64,000 bases of DNA from Actinoplanes lutulentus (lineage in GTDB: Bacteria; Actinomycetota; Actinomycetes; Mycobacteriales; Micromonosporaceae). The stretch is from positions 496,001 through 560,000 of the forward strand of contig NZ_QLMJ01000001.1 in NCBI RefSeq assembly GCF_003259845.1. Direction: 5' to 3'. Shown one piece after another: positions 8,737 to 17,085 of the stretch. The notes beneath the pieces were generated by a model. It was not told the DNA's origin and did not search any database. It worked only from the letters and a program-made list of their open reading frames with translations. The position numbers and the translations under genes were made by a program. Numbering within the stretch: position 1 is the stretch's first letter; every line of letters starts with the position of its first letter.

Positions 8737-10203
8737 GTGAGCACTCCCGAACGTCCGCACACCACCACTGACGCCGGTATCCCGGTCGCCTCGGACGAGC
8801 ATTCACTTTCGGTCGGCTCGGACGGCCCGCTTCTGCTCCAGGACCACTACCTGATCGAGCAGATGGCGAATTTCAACCGGGAACGCATCCCGGAACGCCA
8901 GCCGCACGCGAAAGGCGGCGGCGCCTTCGGCACCTTCCGTGTCACTCAGGATCTGAGCGACCTCACCCGCGCGAAACTCTTCCAGCCGGGTACGGAAACC
9001 GAGACGATCGTACGGTTCTCGACCGTCGCCGGCGAGCGTGGCAGCCCGGACACCTGGCGCGACCCGCGCGGCTTCGCCGTGAAGTTCTACACGCCCGACG
9101 GCAACCTGGACATCGTCGGCAACAACACCCCGATCTTCTTCATCCGCGACCCGATGAAGTTTCAGCACTTCATCCGCTCGCAGAAGCGCCGCGCCGACAG
9201 CAACCTGCGCGACCACGACATGCAGTGGGACTTCTGGACCCTGTCGCCGGAGTCGGCGCACCAGGTCACCTATCTGATGGGCGACCGGGGCATCCCGCGC
9301 GACTGGCGGCACATGAACGGGTACGGCAGCCACACCTACATGTGGATCAACGCGGCCGGCGAGAAGTTCTGGGTGAAGTACCACTTCAAGTCCGACCAGG
9401 GCATCGAGTCCCTCACCCAGGCCGACGCGGACCAGCTGGCCGGCTCGGACGGCGACTACCACCAGCGCGACCTGTTCACCGCGATCAAAACCGGTCAGTT
9501 CCCGAGCTGGACCCTGCACGTGCAGGTGATGGGATTCGAAGAGGCCAAGGCGTACCGGTTCAACCCGTTCGACCTGACCAAGGTCTGGCCGCACGGCGAT
9601 TACCCGCTGCGCGAGGTCGGCCGGCTCACCCTGAACCGCAACGTGACCGACTATCACACCGAGATGGAACAGGTCGCGTTCGAGCCGAACAACACGGTGC
9701 CCGGCACCGGCCTCTCCCCGGACAAGATGCTGCTCGCGCGCGGTTTCAGCTACGCCGACGCGCACCGGGCCCGGCTCGGCGTCAACTACAAGCAGATCCC
9801 GGTCAACGCGCCCAAGGTGGAGACGCACAGTTACTCCAAGGACGGCGCGATGCGCGTCCAGAACGCCACCGACCCGGTGTACGCGCCGAACTCCTACGGC
9901 GGCCCGCAGGCCCAGCCGGGACTGACCGACGACGGTGGCACCTGGCACTCGGACGGTGACATGGTCCGGTCCGCGTACAGCCGGCACGCCGAGGACGACG
10001 ACTGGGGCCAGGCCGGGACGCTGGTCCGTGAGGTCCTCGACGGCCCGGCCCGTGACCGCCTCGTCGCCAACATCGTCGGCCACCTACTCGAAGGCGTCAG
10101 CGAGCCGGTGCTGCTGCGCGCCTTCGAGTACTGGCACAACGTCGACAAGCACCTCGGCGACCGGGTGGAGGCAGGGGTGCGCGCGGCCCGCAATCAGGCC
10201 TGA
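8737..10203 (+). CDS. Monofunctional haem catalase
   Basis: The 488-residue length is typical for a small-subunit clade catalase. Visible are the distal site [15 protein letters not shown] (His) and [22 protein letters not shown], the conserved [11 protein letters not shown] block with distal Asn, and the proximal [14 protein letters not shown] with the haem-ligand Tyr. It dismutates hydrogen peroxide in the cytoplasm. GAAAGGAG lies six bases before the GTG start. Its 3' end overlaps the opposing cellobiose phosphorylase gene by ten bases. Confidence 0.95.
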   Translation: MSTPERPHTTTDAGIPVASDEHSLSVGSDGPLLLQDHYLIEQMANFNRERIPERQPHAKGGGAFGTFRVTQDLSDLTRAKLFQPGTETETIVRFSTVAGERGSPDTWRDPRGFAVKFYTPDGNLDIVGNNTPIFFIRDPMKFQHFIRSQKRRADSNLRDHDMQWDFWTLSPESAHQVTYLMGDRGIPRDWRHMNGYGSHTYMWINAAGEKFWVKYHFKSDQGIESLTQADADQLAGSDGDYHQRDLFTAIKTGQFPSWTLHVQVMGFEEAKAYRFNPFDLTKVWPHGDYPLREVGRLTLNRNVTDYHTEMEQVAFEPNNTVPGTGLSPDKMLLARGFSYADAHRARLGVNYKQIPVNAPKVETHSYSKDGAMRVQNATDPVYAPNSYGGPQAQPGLTDDGGTWHSDGDMVRSAYSRHAEDDDWGQAGTLVREVLDGPARDRLVANIVGHLLEGVSEPVLLRAFEYWHNVDKHLGDRVEAGVRAARNQA

Positions 10204-12638
10204 GTTGCTTTCGCCTTCACGTGGACGACGGCGCCCGGCTCCGCCAGGGGAATCAGGTTTCCCTCGACGCGGGCGCCGTCGATCTCCAGGTGGGTGATGC
10301 GGCTTCCGCCTTCCACCTCGATCTGGTACGTGGAACCGCGGAACCTGCGGGTCGCCTCGAATCCCGTCCAGCCGCCGGGCAGGACCGGGTCGACCCGCAG
10401 GCCGGTGAAATCGGGGCGGATGCCGAGGATCCACTGCGTGATCGCCACGAAGTTCCAGGCGGCGGTGCCGGAGAGCCAGGAGTTCTTCGCCTCGCCGTGT
10501 GTCGGGGCGTCCTTGCCGGCGATCATCTGGGCGTACACGTACGGCTCGCAGCGGTGCACCTCGCTGATCGTCTCCCGCGCCGACGGGTTGAGCCGCTGGT
10601 AGTAGTCGAACGCGCGGTCGCCGTTGCCGGTCATCGCCTCGGCGATCATGATCCACGGGTTGGTGTGGCAGAAGATCCCGGCGTTCTCCTTGTACCCGGG
10701 CGGGTACGACGAGATCTCACCGAGCTCGATGCGGTACCCCGAGTACGCCGGCTGCTGGAGCACGATGCCGTGCGGGGTGGCGAGCCGTTCCGCCACGCTG
10801 TCCAGGGCTTTCACCGCGAGGCCGTCGTCCAGGCCGACCCCGCCGAGCACGCAGATGCCCTGCGGCTCGATGAAGATCTGCCCCTCGTCGTTCTCGCCTG
10901 ACCCGATCACGGTGCCGTGGAAGTCGTACGCCCGCCGGAACCAGGCGCCGTCCCAGCCGTGCTCGGCGACCGTGCCGGCCATCTTCTCGGCGGCGGCCCG
11001 GTAATAGACCTCCTCGCCGTCCAGTTCCCGCAGCGCGGCGATGCCGGCCAGCTCCTTGGCGGCCAGCACGAACAGTCCGGCGATGAACACCGACTCGGCG
11101 ACCCCGCCGTGGGCGTTCTCGGTGGTCTGGAACGGCTCGCCCGGGGTGTCGGAGAAGCAGTTCAGGTTCAGGCAGTCGTTCCAGTCGGCCCGGCCGATCA
11201 GCGGCAGCCCGTGCGGGCCCAGCCGTTCCAGGGTGTACCGCAGGGACCGGCGCAGGTGCTCGTACAGCGGTTCCTCGCTGCCGGCCGCGTTGTCGAACGG
11301 CACCGCCTCGTCCAGCAGCCCGGTGTCACCGGTCTCCTTGATGTACGCGGCCACGCCCAGGATCAGCCACAGCGGGTCGTCGTTGAAACCCTCGCCGATG
11401 TCGTTGTTCCCGCGCTTCGTCAGCGGCTGGTACTGGTGGTACGCGCCGCCGGTCTCCTTCTGGGTGGCCGCGATGTCCAGGATCCGCTGCCGGGCCCGCC
11501 CCGGAACCATGTGCACGAACCCGAGCAGGTCCTGGTTGGAGTCGCGGAACCCCATGCCTCGGCCGATCCCCGACTCGTATCCCGAGGCCGACCGGCTCAT
11601 GTTGAAGGTGACCAGACATTGGTACGCGTTCCAGATGTTCACCATCCGGTCGGTGTCCCCGTCCGGGGTCCTGACCTGGAACTGCCCGAGCAGTCCGTCC
11701 CAGTAGGTTCGGAGATCCGCCAGGCCCTGCTCGACCGTCTCCGGCCGCAGCCATCGCTCGATCACCGGCTTGACCCGGGACTTGTTCAGCGTCTGCGATC
11801 CCGGCGGGTCGAACTTGTCGTCGCGCGGGTTCTCCGCGTACCCCAGCACGAACTCGACCTCACGGGTCTCGCCGGGCGCGAGCGCCAGCTTGACGTGGTG
11901 GCTGCCGATCGGCTGCCAGCCGTGCGCGATCGAGTCGCTTGCCGCGCCGTTCTCCACGGCAGCCGGCCGGTCGTACCCCCGGTAGGCGCCGAGGAACGCG
12001 TCCCGCGACGTGTCGAACCCGGCCAACGGCTCCGAACAGGCGAAGTACGCGAAGTGGTCGCGCCGCTCCCGGTACTCGGTCTTGTGGTAGATCACGCCGT
12101 CCTCGACCTCGACCTGGCCGATCGAGTAGTTGCGCTGGTAGTTCGTGGCGTCGTCCTGCGCGTCCCACAGGCAGAACTCGACCGAGGAGAACAGCGACAG
12201 CTCGGCCGGGGTGTCCCGGGTGTTGGTCACCCGCACCCGCCAGACTTCGAGGGTCTCCCCCAGCGGCGCGAAGTACAGCGTCTCGGCCGCGATGCCGCCC
12301 CGGGTCGAAGCGATCCTGGTGTAGGACAGGCCGTGCCGGCATTCGTACCCGGTCAGCTCTTTTTCCGGGGTGGGTTGCCAGGAGGGTGACCAATAGTCGC
12401 CGGTCTCGTCGTCGCGGACGTAGACGTAGCGTCCGCCGACGTCGAGGGGTGCGTTGTTGTACCGGTAGCGGGTGAGCCGCCGCAGTTTGGCGTCGCGATA
12501 GAACGAGTACCCGCCGGCGGTGTTGGAGATGATCCCGAAGTAGGCGTCCGTGCCGAGGTAGTTGATCCACGGCAGCGGCGTGTCCGGCCGGTCGATCACG
12601 TACTCGCGCTGGTCGTCATCGAAGTGCCCGTAACGCAA
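10194..12638 (-). CDS. cbp: Cellobiose phosphorylase, GH94
   Basis: The 814-residue protein follows the GH94 plan: an N-terminal beta-sandwich beginning [15 protein letters not shown], a helical linker and an (alpha/alpha)6 barrel. The motif [11 protein letters not shown] contains Asp488, the counterpart of the catalytic acid (Asp490 in the Cellulomonas enzyme). The reaction is cellobiose + phosphate to glucose 1-phosphate + glucose, in the cytoplasm. Family members also include chitobiose phosphorylase, but the N-terminal segments and the control site favour cellobiose. The TTG start is fixed by AGGAGG (12644-12649) five bases upstream. A CebR operator precedes it. The 3' end overlaps catalase by ten bases. 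Confidence 0.88.
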   Translation of the reverse strand: MRYGHFDDDQREYVIDRPDTPLPWINYLGTDAYFGIISNTAGGYSFYRDAKLRRLTRYRYNNAPLDVGGRYVYVRDDETGDYWSPSWQPTPEKELTGYECRHGLSYTRIASTRGGIAAETLYFAPLGETLEVWRVRVTNTRDTPAELSLFSSVEFCLWDAQDDATNYQRNYSIGQVEVEDGVIYHKTEYRERRDHFAYFACSEPLAGFDTSRDAFLGAYRGYDRPAAVENGAASDSIAHGWQPIGSHHVKLALAPGETREVEFVLGYAENPRDDKFDPPGSQTLNKSRVKPVIERWLRPETVEQGLADLRTYWDGLLGQFQVRTPDGDTDRMVNIWNAYQCLVTFNMSRSASGYESGIGRGMGFRDSNQDLLGFVHMVPGRARQRILDIAATQKETGGAYHQYQPLTKRGNNDIGEGFNDDPLWLILGVAAYIKETGDTGLLDEAVPFDNAAGSEEPLYEHLRRSLRYTLERLGPHGLPLIGRADWNDCLNLNCFSDTPGEPFQTTENAHGGVAESVFIAGLFVLAAKELAGIAALRELDGEEVYYRAAAEKMAGTVAEHGWDGAWFRRAYDFHGTVIGSGENDEGQIFIEPQGICVLGGVGLDDGLAVKALDSVAERLATPHGIVLQQPAYSGYRIELGEISSYPPGYKENAGIFCHTNPWIMIAEAMTGNGDRAFDYYQRLNPSARETISEVHRCEPYVYAQMIAGKDAPTHGEAKNSWLSGTAAWNFVAITQWILGIRPDFTGLRVDPVLPGGWTGFEATRRFRGSTYQIEVEGGSRITHLEIDGARVEGNLIPLAEPGAVVHVKAKATQA

Positions 12639-12672
12639 CAGGTCCTCCTGCGGTCGGCTTGAGAGCGCGTTC

Positions 12673-12686
12673 TGGGAGCGCTCCCA
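12673..12686. promoter_or_regulatory. CebR-type operator TGGGAGCGCTCCCA
   Basis: This perfect 14-bp palindrome is identical to the known CebR box, the cellobiose/cellotriose-responsive LacI-family repressor site of Streptomyces. It lies just downstream of a -10-like TAAAAT (12700-12695, minus strand) and upstream of the phosphorylase ribosome binding site, where bound repressor would block early transcription. Confidence 0.88.
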
Positions 12687-12694
12687 CGTGCCTC

Positions 12695-12700
12695 ATTTTA
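12695..12700 (-). promoter_or_regulatory. -10 element TAAAAT for cellobiose phosphorylase
   Basis: TAAAAT on the minus strand would start transcription near 12688, directly beside the CebR box. No convincing -35 is visible; GTTCAA lies at 17-base spacing. Confidence 0.45.
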
Positions 12701-12784
12701 CCGCGCCGTAACGATGTTGAACGAGATCTGTCTATCTTCCGAAAGCGGGTTGATTCCGCGCGACGAGAACGGGCCGGCGGTTGC

Positions 12785-12871
12785 TCAGTTGTCGAGCTCG
12801 TCCGGCCACATCGCTCGCGCCGAGCCGACCCCGAGCACCAACGCCGCTGCGAACACCACGACTACGACCAT
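12785..12871 (-). CDS. Putative 28-residue single-span membrane peptide
   Basis: On the minus strand an ATG at 12871 opens a 28-codon frame: five Val after Met, then FAAALVLGVGSARA, and a tail MWPDELDN. A good ribosome binding site (GGAGGG, eight bases upstream) precedes it and an in-frame stop lies just before. One hydrophobic helix followed by an acidic tail suggests a small inner-membrane peptide. It sits alone in the 366-base gap between the phosphorylase promoter and the VOC gene. Function unknown; the ribosome binding site and residue pattern are the only support. Confidence 0.45.
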   Translation of the reverse strand: MVVVVVFAAALVLGVGSARAMWPDELDN

Positions 12872-12954
12872 GACCGCCGCCCTCCGGTAAGTTGCACATC
12901 ACTGTGCACCAACGCCACCCCTCTTAAACAGAGAAGTGGCGCCGGCCTCACCGT

Positions 12955-13043
12955 GGCGGTCGTCACGCCGGCGGGGATCACTCGGCGGTCGTCACGCCGG
13001 CCAGGGATCACTCGGAGGTCGTCACGTCGGCCAGGGGCCACCC
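12955..13043 (+). repeat. Three imperfect 30-bp tandem repeats
   Basis: Units at 12955-12983, 12984-13013 and 13014-13043 share GGCGGTCGTCACGCCGGC plus an AGGGATCACTC tail (29, 30 and 30 bases). The repeat lies directly upstream of the VOC gene, whose own ribosome binding site context CTCGGAGGTC matches the junction of units 2 and 3. Confidence 0.8.
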
Positions 13044-13065
13044 GGCGGCCCTATGCTCGGAGGTC

Positions 13066-13563
13066 ATGAGCACCGCCGACCCCGCCAAGTTCGAAGCCGA
13101 CCGCCACCGCATCCGCGAAACCCACCTGCGCCCCGCCGCGGACCGCCCGGCCTCCACCGCCCGCGGCCTGCACCACACCGCCCTGATCAGCAGCGACGTG
13201 GAGACGACCGTCCGCTTCTACCAGGGCCTGCTCGGGTTCCCCTTGACCGAGCTGATCGAGAACCGCGATTACCCCGGCTCCTCACACTTCTTCTTCGACA
13301 TCGGCAACGGCAACCTCCTGGCGTTCTTCGACCTGCCCGGCCTGGACCTGGGCCCGTACGCCGAAGTCCTCGGCGGCCTGCACCACATGGCCATCTCGGT
13401 GGATCCAGCCCGCTGGGACGAGCTGGTCACCCGGCTGGCCGAGGCAGGCGTGGAACACACCGTCCACAGCGGCGTCTCCGTCTATTTCCAGGACCCGGAC
13501 GGCGCCCGCATCGAGCTGATCGCCGATCCCCTGGGCGAGATGTACGGCACGAAGGTCCTCTGA
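13066..13563 (+). CDS. VOC-superfamily (glyoxalase/dioxygenase fold) protein
   Basis: The 165-residue protein has two betaalphabetabetabeta modules: RGLHHTALISSDVETTVRFY near residue 33 and GLHHMAISVDPARWDEL near residue 104, each starting with a potential metal-ligand His. A further acidic ligand lies in DPDGARIELIAD. Members bind a divalent metal and act as lyases, isomerases or ring-cleaving dioxygenases; nothing here chooses among these. GGAGG lies four bases before the ATG. Confidence 0.85.
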   Translation: MSTADPAKFEADRHRIRETHLRPAADRPASTARGLHHTALISSDVETTVRFYQGLLGFPLTELIENRDYPGSSHFFFDIGNGNLLAFFDLPGLDLGPYAEVLGGLHHMAISVDPARWDELVTRLAEAGVEHTVHSGVSVYFQDPDGARIELIADPLGEMYGTKVL

Positions 13564-13597
13564 CAACCGAACCCCCCGCGGGTCCGGCGGCTGGCCC

Positions 13598-13825
13598 TCA
13601 GCGTTGGCGATTGCGCGGATGGTTGCGGGCCATCCGCTCGTTGCCATGCTTGTAGTTCCCGGTCAGCCGCGCCATCAACTCCTGCGGGTCCTCGATCTCC
13701 ACGTCGACGAGAAACCGCTGCGCGGCGGCACCCCGGAGCACCGACGCCGGCCGCCCATGATGCAGCACCTCGACGTCGCCGTTCTTCCGAACCCGGTAGG
13801 TAAAGCCCTCAGGCACATTGGTCAT
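13598..13825 (-). CDS. Conserved small actinobacterial protein
   Basis: From the ATG at 13825 the product is 75 residues (MTNVPEGFTYRVRKNGDVEV...), a compact basic protein ending NHPRNRQR. An in-frame ATG at 13888, eight bases after the stop of the upstream gene, would add 21 residues, but that stretch has codon use unlike a gene, so I prefer 13825. Short proteins of this pattern recur in actinobacteria without known function. It may be the last gene of the PadR operon. Confidence 0.6.
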   Translation of the reverse strand: MTNVPEGFTYRVRKNGDVEVLHHGRPASVLRGAAAQRFLVDVEIEDPQELMARLTGNYKHGNERMARNHPRNRQR

Positions 13826-13895
13826 CACCGCATCATCACGACCCCGCCCTCCGAACGCGAACGACTTTCCTCGATGAGCCAGCGGCATCAGGCGC

Positions 13896-14999
13896 TCACG
13901 CCGGCCTGGAACGCGCCGCCCACTCCCTGATCCGCCGCCAGGTCGACCGGCCGGACGCCAGCAGGTAGGCGACGCCGGCCGCGACCAGCCACCACTGCTC
14001 GTCCACCACCGCGTCGACAACGGCGATCACCACCCAGACCGTGATCAGCAGGCCCATCACCATCTCCGCGGTGTCGCCACGCCACCACGGACCCTGCTTG
14101 GCGGGCTCGGCCTCGGCCAGGTCACGGGCATAACCGGCCAGCGACGGGAACTCATCCCGCGGATGCGACCCGGCCACCGCCACATGCGAACGAGCCTCCG
14201 CCACCATCTCGGCCGCCCGCGCCGGCGCCACGTCGAACCGCCCCACCAACACATCCCGAAGCCGCCCGAACCAGGCCCCCGCATCCGCCGGATCACCCGC
14301 CCCGGCACCCTCCGGACCACCCGCCCTGGCACCCTCCGGACCATCCGCGCTGGCACCCTCCGGACCACCCGCGCTGGCGCTCCCCGGACCACCCGCCCTG
14401 GCATCGGACAGGTCTCGGCGCGGTGCTCGTTTCTCCCGGGTGAGCAGCCACATCGCCCCGGCCGACACCGCGAGCAGCCCGAGAATCGGCAGCTCACCCA
14501 CCCGAGTCTTCGGCAACTGGGTGAACGCGCCGCCCGCCGCGACCACCAGCACCCCGAAAAGCGCGAACCCCCAGGGCGCGGCTCGCGGATGCCCCGCCGC
14601 CCGCAGAGCACCCGGCACCTGCGTGCACACCGCGGCCAGCCCCGCCAGAACCGATCCGGTCAGCCCGGCGACGGTGACCGGGATGGACAGCCCGCCCACC
14701 GACAGCCCGCCGACAACCGCCACCGGCACCCCGAGCAGCGCCAGCGCGAACAACCCCTCCCGGAGATGGTCACCGACCGTCCGGCCCTGGGTGTCTCGCC
14801 GCGCCTGCTCGGCCGGCTGATCGGCGGCGACCTCGGCCGCGAAGTCGAGCGGCGCACCCAGCGACTCCCACGGGTCCTGCCCGCTCTCGTCGTGGTGGGC
14901 GCGGGCGTCCTCGATCAGCGGGGTCGCCTCGCCGTAGCCGATGCCCCGATCGGCGAGCGCCTGCCGTGCCTCGAGCTCCCACCTGTCGAAGGACCTCAT
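13896..14999 (-). CDS. PadR-linked membrane protein with two HAAS-like domains
   Basis: The 367-residue protein starts at ATG 14999, overlapping the PadR stop (ATGA). Order: a helical domain (WELEARQALADRGIGYGEAT...EDARAHHDESGQDPWESLG, about 8-60), four hydrophobic spans (about 85-205), a Gly/Ala/Pro/Glu octapeptide repeat (about 200-240), a second helical domain (LRDVLVGRFDVAPARAAEMV...EARSHVAVAGSHPRDEF) clearly related to the first, then two spans (MGLLITVWVVIAVVDAVV and WWLVAAGVAYLLA). PadR-linked membrane proteins with such N-terminal (HAAS-type) domains are thought to be signalling or sensory partners. Function is inferred from context only. Confidence 0.72.
   Translation of the reverse strand: MRSFDRWELEARQALADRGIGYGEATPLIEDARAHHDESGQDPWESLGAPLDFAAEVAADQPAEQARRDTQGRTVGDHLREGLFALALLGVPVAVVGGLSVGGLSIPVTVAGLTGSVLAGLAAVCTQVPGALRAAGHPRAAPWGFALFGVLVVAAGGAFTQLPKTRVGELPILGLLAVSAGAMWLLTREKRAPRRDLSDARAGGPGSASAGGPEGASADGPEGARAGGPEGAGAGDPADAGAWFGRLRDVLVGRFDVAPARAAEMVAEARSHVAVAGSHPRDEFPSLAGYARDLAEAEPAKQGPWWRGDTAEMVMGLLITVWVVIAVVDAVVDEQWWLVAAGVAYLLASGRSTWRRIREWAARSRPA
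14291..14406 (-). repeat. 24-bp in-frame tandem repeat (about 4.8 units)
   Basis: Units begin at 14291, 14315, 14339, 14363 and 14387. They share GACCACCCGC and GGCACCCTCCG and encode AGGPEG-containing octapeptides in the linker of the membrane protein. A 24-bp period keeps frame, so copy number could vary between strains. Confidence 0.85.
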
Positions 15000-15328
15000 C
15001 GCGTCTCCTCCAGGAACCTCTGCATCGCCTCGGTGAACCGTCCCCATGACTCGCGCTGCTCCGCGAGCCGCCGCGACCCGGACTCGGTGATCGCGTAGAC
15101 CTTGCGCCCCGGGCCGCCCTGCCCGGCATGCCAGCTCGACGTGACCACGGCGTCGGCCTCCATCCGGTTGAGCACCGGGTAGAGAACACCGCCCTTGATC
15201 GCGCCCAGCCCCTGCTCGGCGAGGCGCTGGCCGAGTGCGTACCCATGCCGATCGCCGTCGGTCAGCGCGGCGAGGACCGCCATCTCCAGGGTGGCGCGCA
15301 CCCAGCCGGACTCCGCGTCCGCAGCCAT
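14996..15328 (-). CDS. PadR-family transcriptional regulator
   Basis: From ATG 15328, seven codons inside the longest frame, the protein is 110 residues. A GGGGGGT ribosome binding site lies just upstream of this ATG. The sequence VRATLEMAVLAALTDGDRHGYALGQRLAE...IKGGVLYPVLNRMEADAVV is the PadR winged helix, followed by the wing and dimerisation helix. PadR proteins are repressors, often of the operon they head. It overlaps the membrane protein gene by ATGA, a tight translational coupling, and is preceded by clustered ACTAG motifs. Confidence 0.88.
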   Translation of the reverse strand: MAADAESGWVRATLEMAVLAALTDGDRHGYALGQRLAEQGLGAIKGGVLYPVLNRMEADAVVTSSWHAGQGGPGRKVYAITESGSRRLAEQRESWGRFTEAMQRFLEETR

Positions 15329-15354
15329 GACCACCCCCCTGAGCATCAAACCGG

Positions 15355-15392
15355 ACTAGACACCGAACTCTACTAGTCAAATTTCCAACTAG
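15355..15392. promoter_or_regulatory. Candidate PadR operator cluster (three ACTAG motifs)
   Basis: ACTAG occurs at 15355, 15372 and 15388 (steps of 17 and 16 bases). The latter two form the inverted repeat CTAGT-N10-ACTAG. The local sequence is A/T-rich and lies directly upstream of padR, fitting autoregulation. Confidence 0.45.
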
Positions 15393-15413
15393 CAGCCCCC
15401 GAACATGCCAAAA

Positions 15414-15445
15414 GCGCCGCGCGGAGCCCAAGCTCCACGCGGCGC
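15414..15445 (-). terminator. GC-rich hairpin terminator
   Basis: GCGCCGCGCGGAGC (15414-15427) pairs with 15432-15445, a 14-bp stem with one mismatch and a CCAA loop. It follows the 3' end of the dioxygenase-like gene. Between them (about 15448-15490) lie three degenerate copies of CCAAAGCTGAAA. Confidence 0.65.
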
Positions 15446-15497
15446 CGAAAACCAAAGCTGAAAACCCAAAGCTGAAACCAAAGCTACAAACCGAAGG

Positions 15498-16508
15498 TCA
15501 CGCCGGCGGCGCACCCGACGGCGGCGTACCACCAGGACCGCCACCACCCGGCGCACCCGACGGCGGCGTGCCACCCGGGCCACCACCACCCGGCGCACCC
15601 GACGGCGGCGTACCACCGGGCTCCCCGCCGCCACCGGCCGGGGCAGCGCCCGCGGTCGGCGTCGTGCGGGTGTCCACCCCTACCGACAGCGAGACCGCGT
15701 ACCCGCTGCTCACGTCGCCGGTCGCGGTGCCGAGCTGGCTGGCGCCGCTGTCGTCGCCGAACACGTTGTCGTTGTCCAGGGTCACCTGCGCGAGGTTCGT
15801 CACCGACGCCTCGTACCCGGTCTCTTTGTAGACGACGTCGCAGACGTCCTTGGGAAGCGCGACCTGCGAGGTGGCGATGGCCTTTGTCGAGTCGGTGATG
15901 TCGGCCTCGGTCGGGTACACCTCGAAGTGGATGTGCGGCCAGCGCCCGGTGTAACACGCCGGGAAGATGCTGGTGAACGACACCTTCCCCGCGTCGTCGG
16001 CGATCTGGACGCCGCGCAGATAGTTCTCCTCGGTGACCCCTTCGGAGTACATCGAGTACAGACCCGCGCGGTCACAGTGCCACACGTAGACGGCCACACC
16101 GGCGAACGCGGCCCCGCCGTTCGCCAGGTCTTTGATCGTCAATTCAAGAGACATGGGTACGCCTTCAGCAGTGCCACTGGCATCGCCGAAGCTGGACCGG
16201 ATGTCGCTGCGAACGATCCCGCTCTGCTCGAGAACATCCGGACCGTTCGACCCGTCGCCCGGGTACGGCCCAGCGGTCTCGTCCGGGATCTCGCCCGACG
16301 AGGTGGTCGCCGTGGACGAAGTGGAAGCCGACGAGGTCGAGGATGACGAATCACTGCATGCCGCGAGCCCGAGCGCAACCGCACCGACCCCGAACGCGCG
16401 CAGGACGTTACGCCGCCCCATCAGTGTGCCGAGGTCGAACCCGAGCCCCTGGTCGAACACCTCCTCGTCCGGATTGGGAAGCCGACGACCCTGAAATGTT
16501 GAACTCAC
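15498..16508 (-). CDS. Tat-exported intradiol dioxygenase-like lipoprotein
   Basis: The 336-residue product begins at a GTG with GGAGGA four bases upstream. Residues 32-51 hold a twin-arginine signal (GRRNVLRAFGVGAVALGLAAC) ending in a lipobox, so it is probably folded, Tat-exported and lipidated. A Ser/Thr linker follows. The catalytic domain resembles protocatechuate/catechol intradiol dioxygenases: ETAGPYPG, candidate iron ligands Tyr151 (or Tyr154), Tyr186, His192 and His194 (GRWPHIHF). The C-terminus is three 14-residue GTPPSGAPGGGGPG repeats. Family enzymes cleave catechols with Fe(III); an extracellular aromatic substrate is inferred. Confidence 0.8.
   Translation of the reverse strand: MSSTFQGRRLPNPDEEVFDQGLGFDLGTLMGRRNVLRAFGVGAVALGLAACSDSSSSTSSASTSSTATTSSGEIPDETAGPYPGDGSNGPDVLEQSGIVRSDIRSSFGDASGTAEGVPMSLELTIKDLANGGAAFAGVAVYVWHCDRAGLYSMYSEGVTEENYLRGVQIADDAGKVSFTSIFPACYTGRWPHIHFEVYPTEADITDSTKAIATSQVALPKDVCDVVYKETGYEASVTNLAQVTLDNDNVFGDDSGASQLGTATGDVSSGYAVSLSVGVDTRTTPTAGAAPAGGGGEPGGTPPSGAPGGGGPGGTPPSGAPGGGGPGGTPPSGAPPA
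15507..15632 (-). repeat. Three 42-bp tandem repeats in coding tail
   Basis: Units 15507-15548, 15549-15590 and 15591-15632 each begin CGGCGCACCCGACGGCGGCG and encode the Gly/Pro/Ser-rich C-terminal repeats of the dioxygenase-like lipoprotein. Confidence 0.88.
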
Positions 16509-16574
16509 GTTTCCTCCGCAATGTGCCGATTGCTAAGGAACATGCAAACAGCGGAGCCTATGAATGCCCTGTGC

Positions 16575-16590
16575 CGGCTCTGTAGAGCCG
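16575..16590. promoter_or_regulatory. Inverted repeat CGGCTCT-GT-AGAGCCG
   Basis: Seven-base arms with a two-base centre lie in the 200-base divergent region between the dioxygenase-like gene and the small membrane-anchored protein gene. The compact form suggests a repressor site, but no regulator is adjacent. Confidence 0.35.
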
Positions 16591-16710
16591 ACATGGAAGC
16601 CCGCTGTGCGGAGACGGCGTGACGCGAAGGTTTCCTCCAGGTAAGGCGGATACGCTCCAGCCGCCGCCCGATCAAGACCGGGAATCGCGGCGTCACCGGG
16701 GAGAACGTGC

Positions 16711-17076
16711 ATGAGGAGAAGGCTTCACTTCAGCTGGATGCTCCCCGCGAGCATCGTCGCCGTGCTGCTCGGCGTCGTCAGCGGCATCACCTGGCTGGTC
16801 AGCCGCCTCATCGACGCCGACCAGTTCGACCAGGGCGAGATCAGCGACGGGCGCCCCTGCATCGCCACGGTCCAATCAATCTCGGACACCCACAAGGCTG
16901 ACGTCTATCGGGTGGAGCTCCGCCTCCACGCGTACGACGGCACCGAGGAGGTCGACACCGTCGTGCGCGAGTCGCTCACGCCGACCGAGGCGGGCCTCGC
17001 GATCCCCGGCGCCGAGTTCCGCTGCGTCACCGACCCCGAGGACCACACCCACGTCGAAGTGTTCTGGTCCGAGTAA
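16711..17076 (+). CDS. Small membrane-anchored protein, unknown
   Basis: The 121-residue protein has a basic start (MRRRLHF), one membrane span (about residues 9-31) and a soluble remainder of mixed beta type (IATVQSISDTHKADVYRVELRLHAYDG). This topology resembles DUF3592-like proteins in which the exposed part is a small beta domain, but I cannot assign it. GGGGAG lies seven bases before the ATG. It ends nine bases from the opposing ACC deaminase stop. Confidence 0.7.
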   Translation: MRRRLHFSWMLPASIVAVLLGVVSGITWLVSRLIDADQFDQGEISDGRPCIATVQSISDTHKADVYRVELRLHAYDGTEEVDTVVRESLTPTEAGLAIPGAEFRCVTDPEDHTHVEVFWSE

Positions 17077-17085
17077 CTCACTCTT

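Noticed and set aside
15000..15455. N-terminal extension of the PadR-linked membrane protein
   Set aside because: It would overlap the entire padR gene in another frame; ATG 14999 in an ATGA overlap is the better start.
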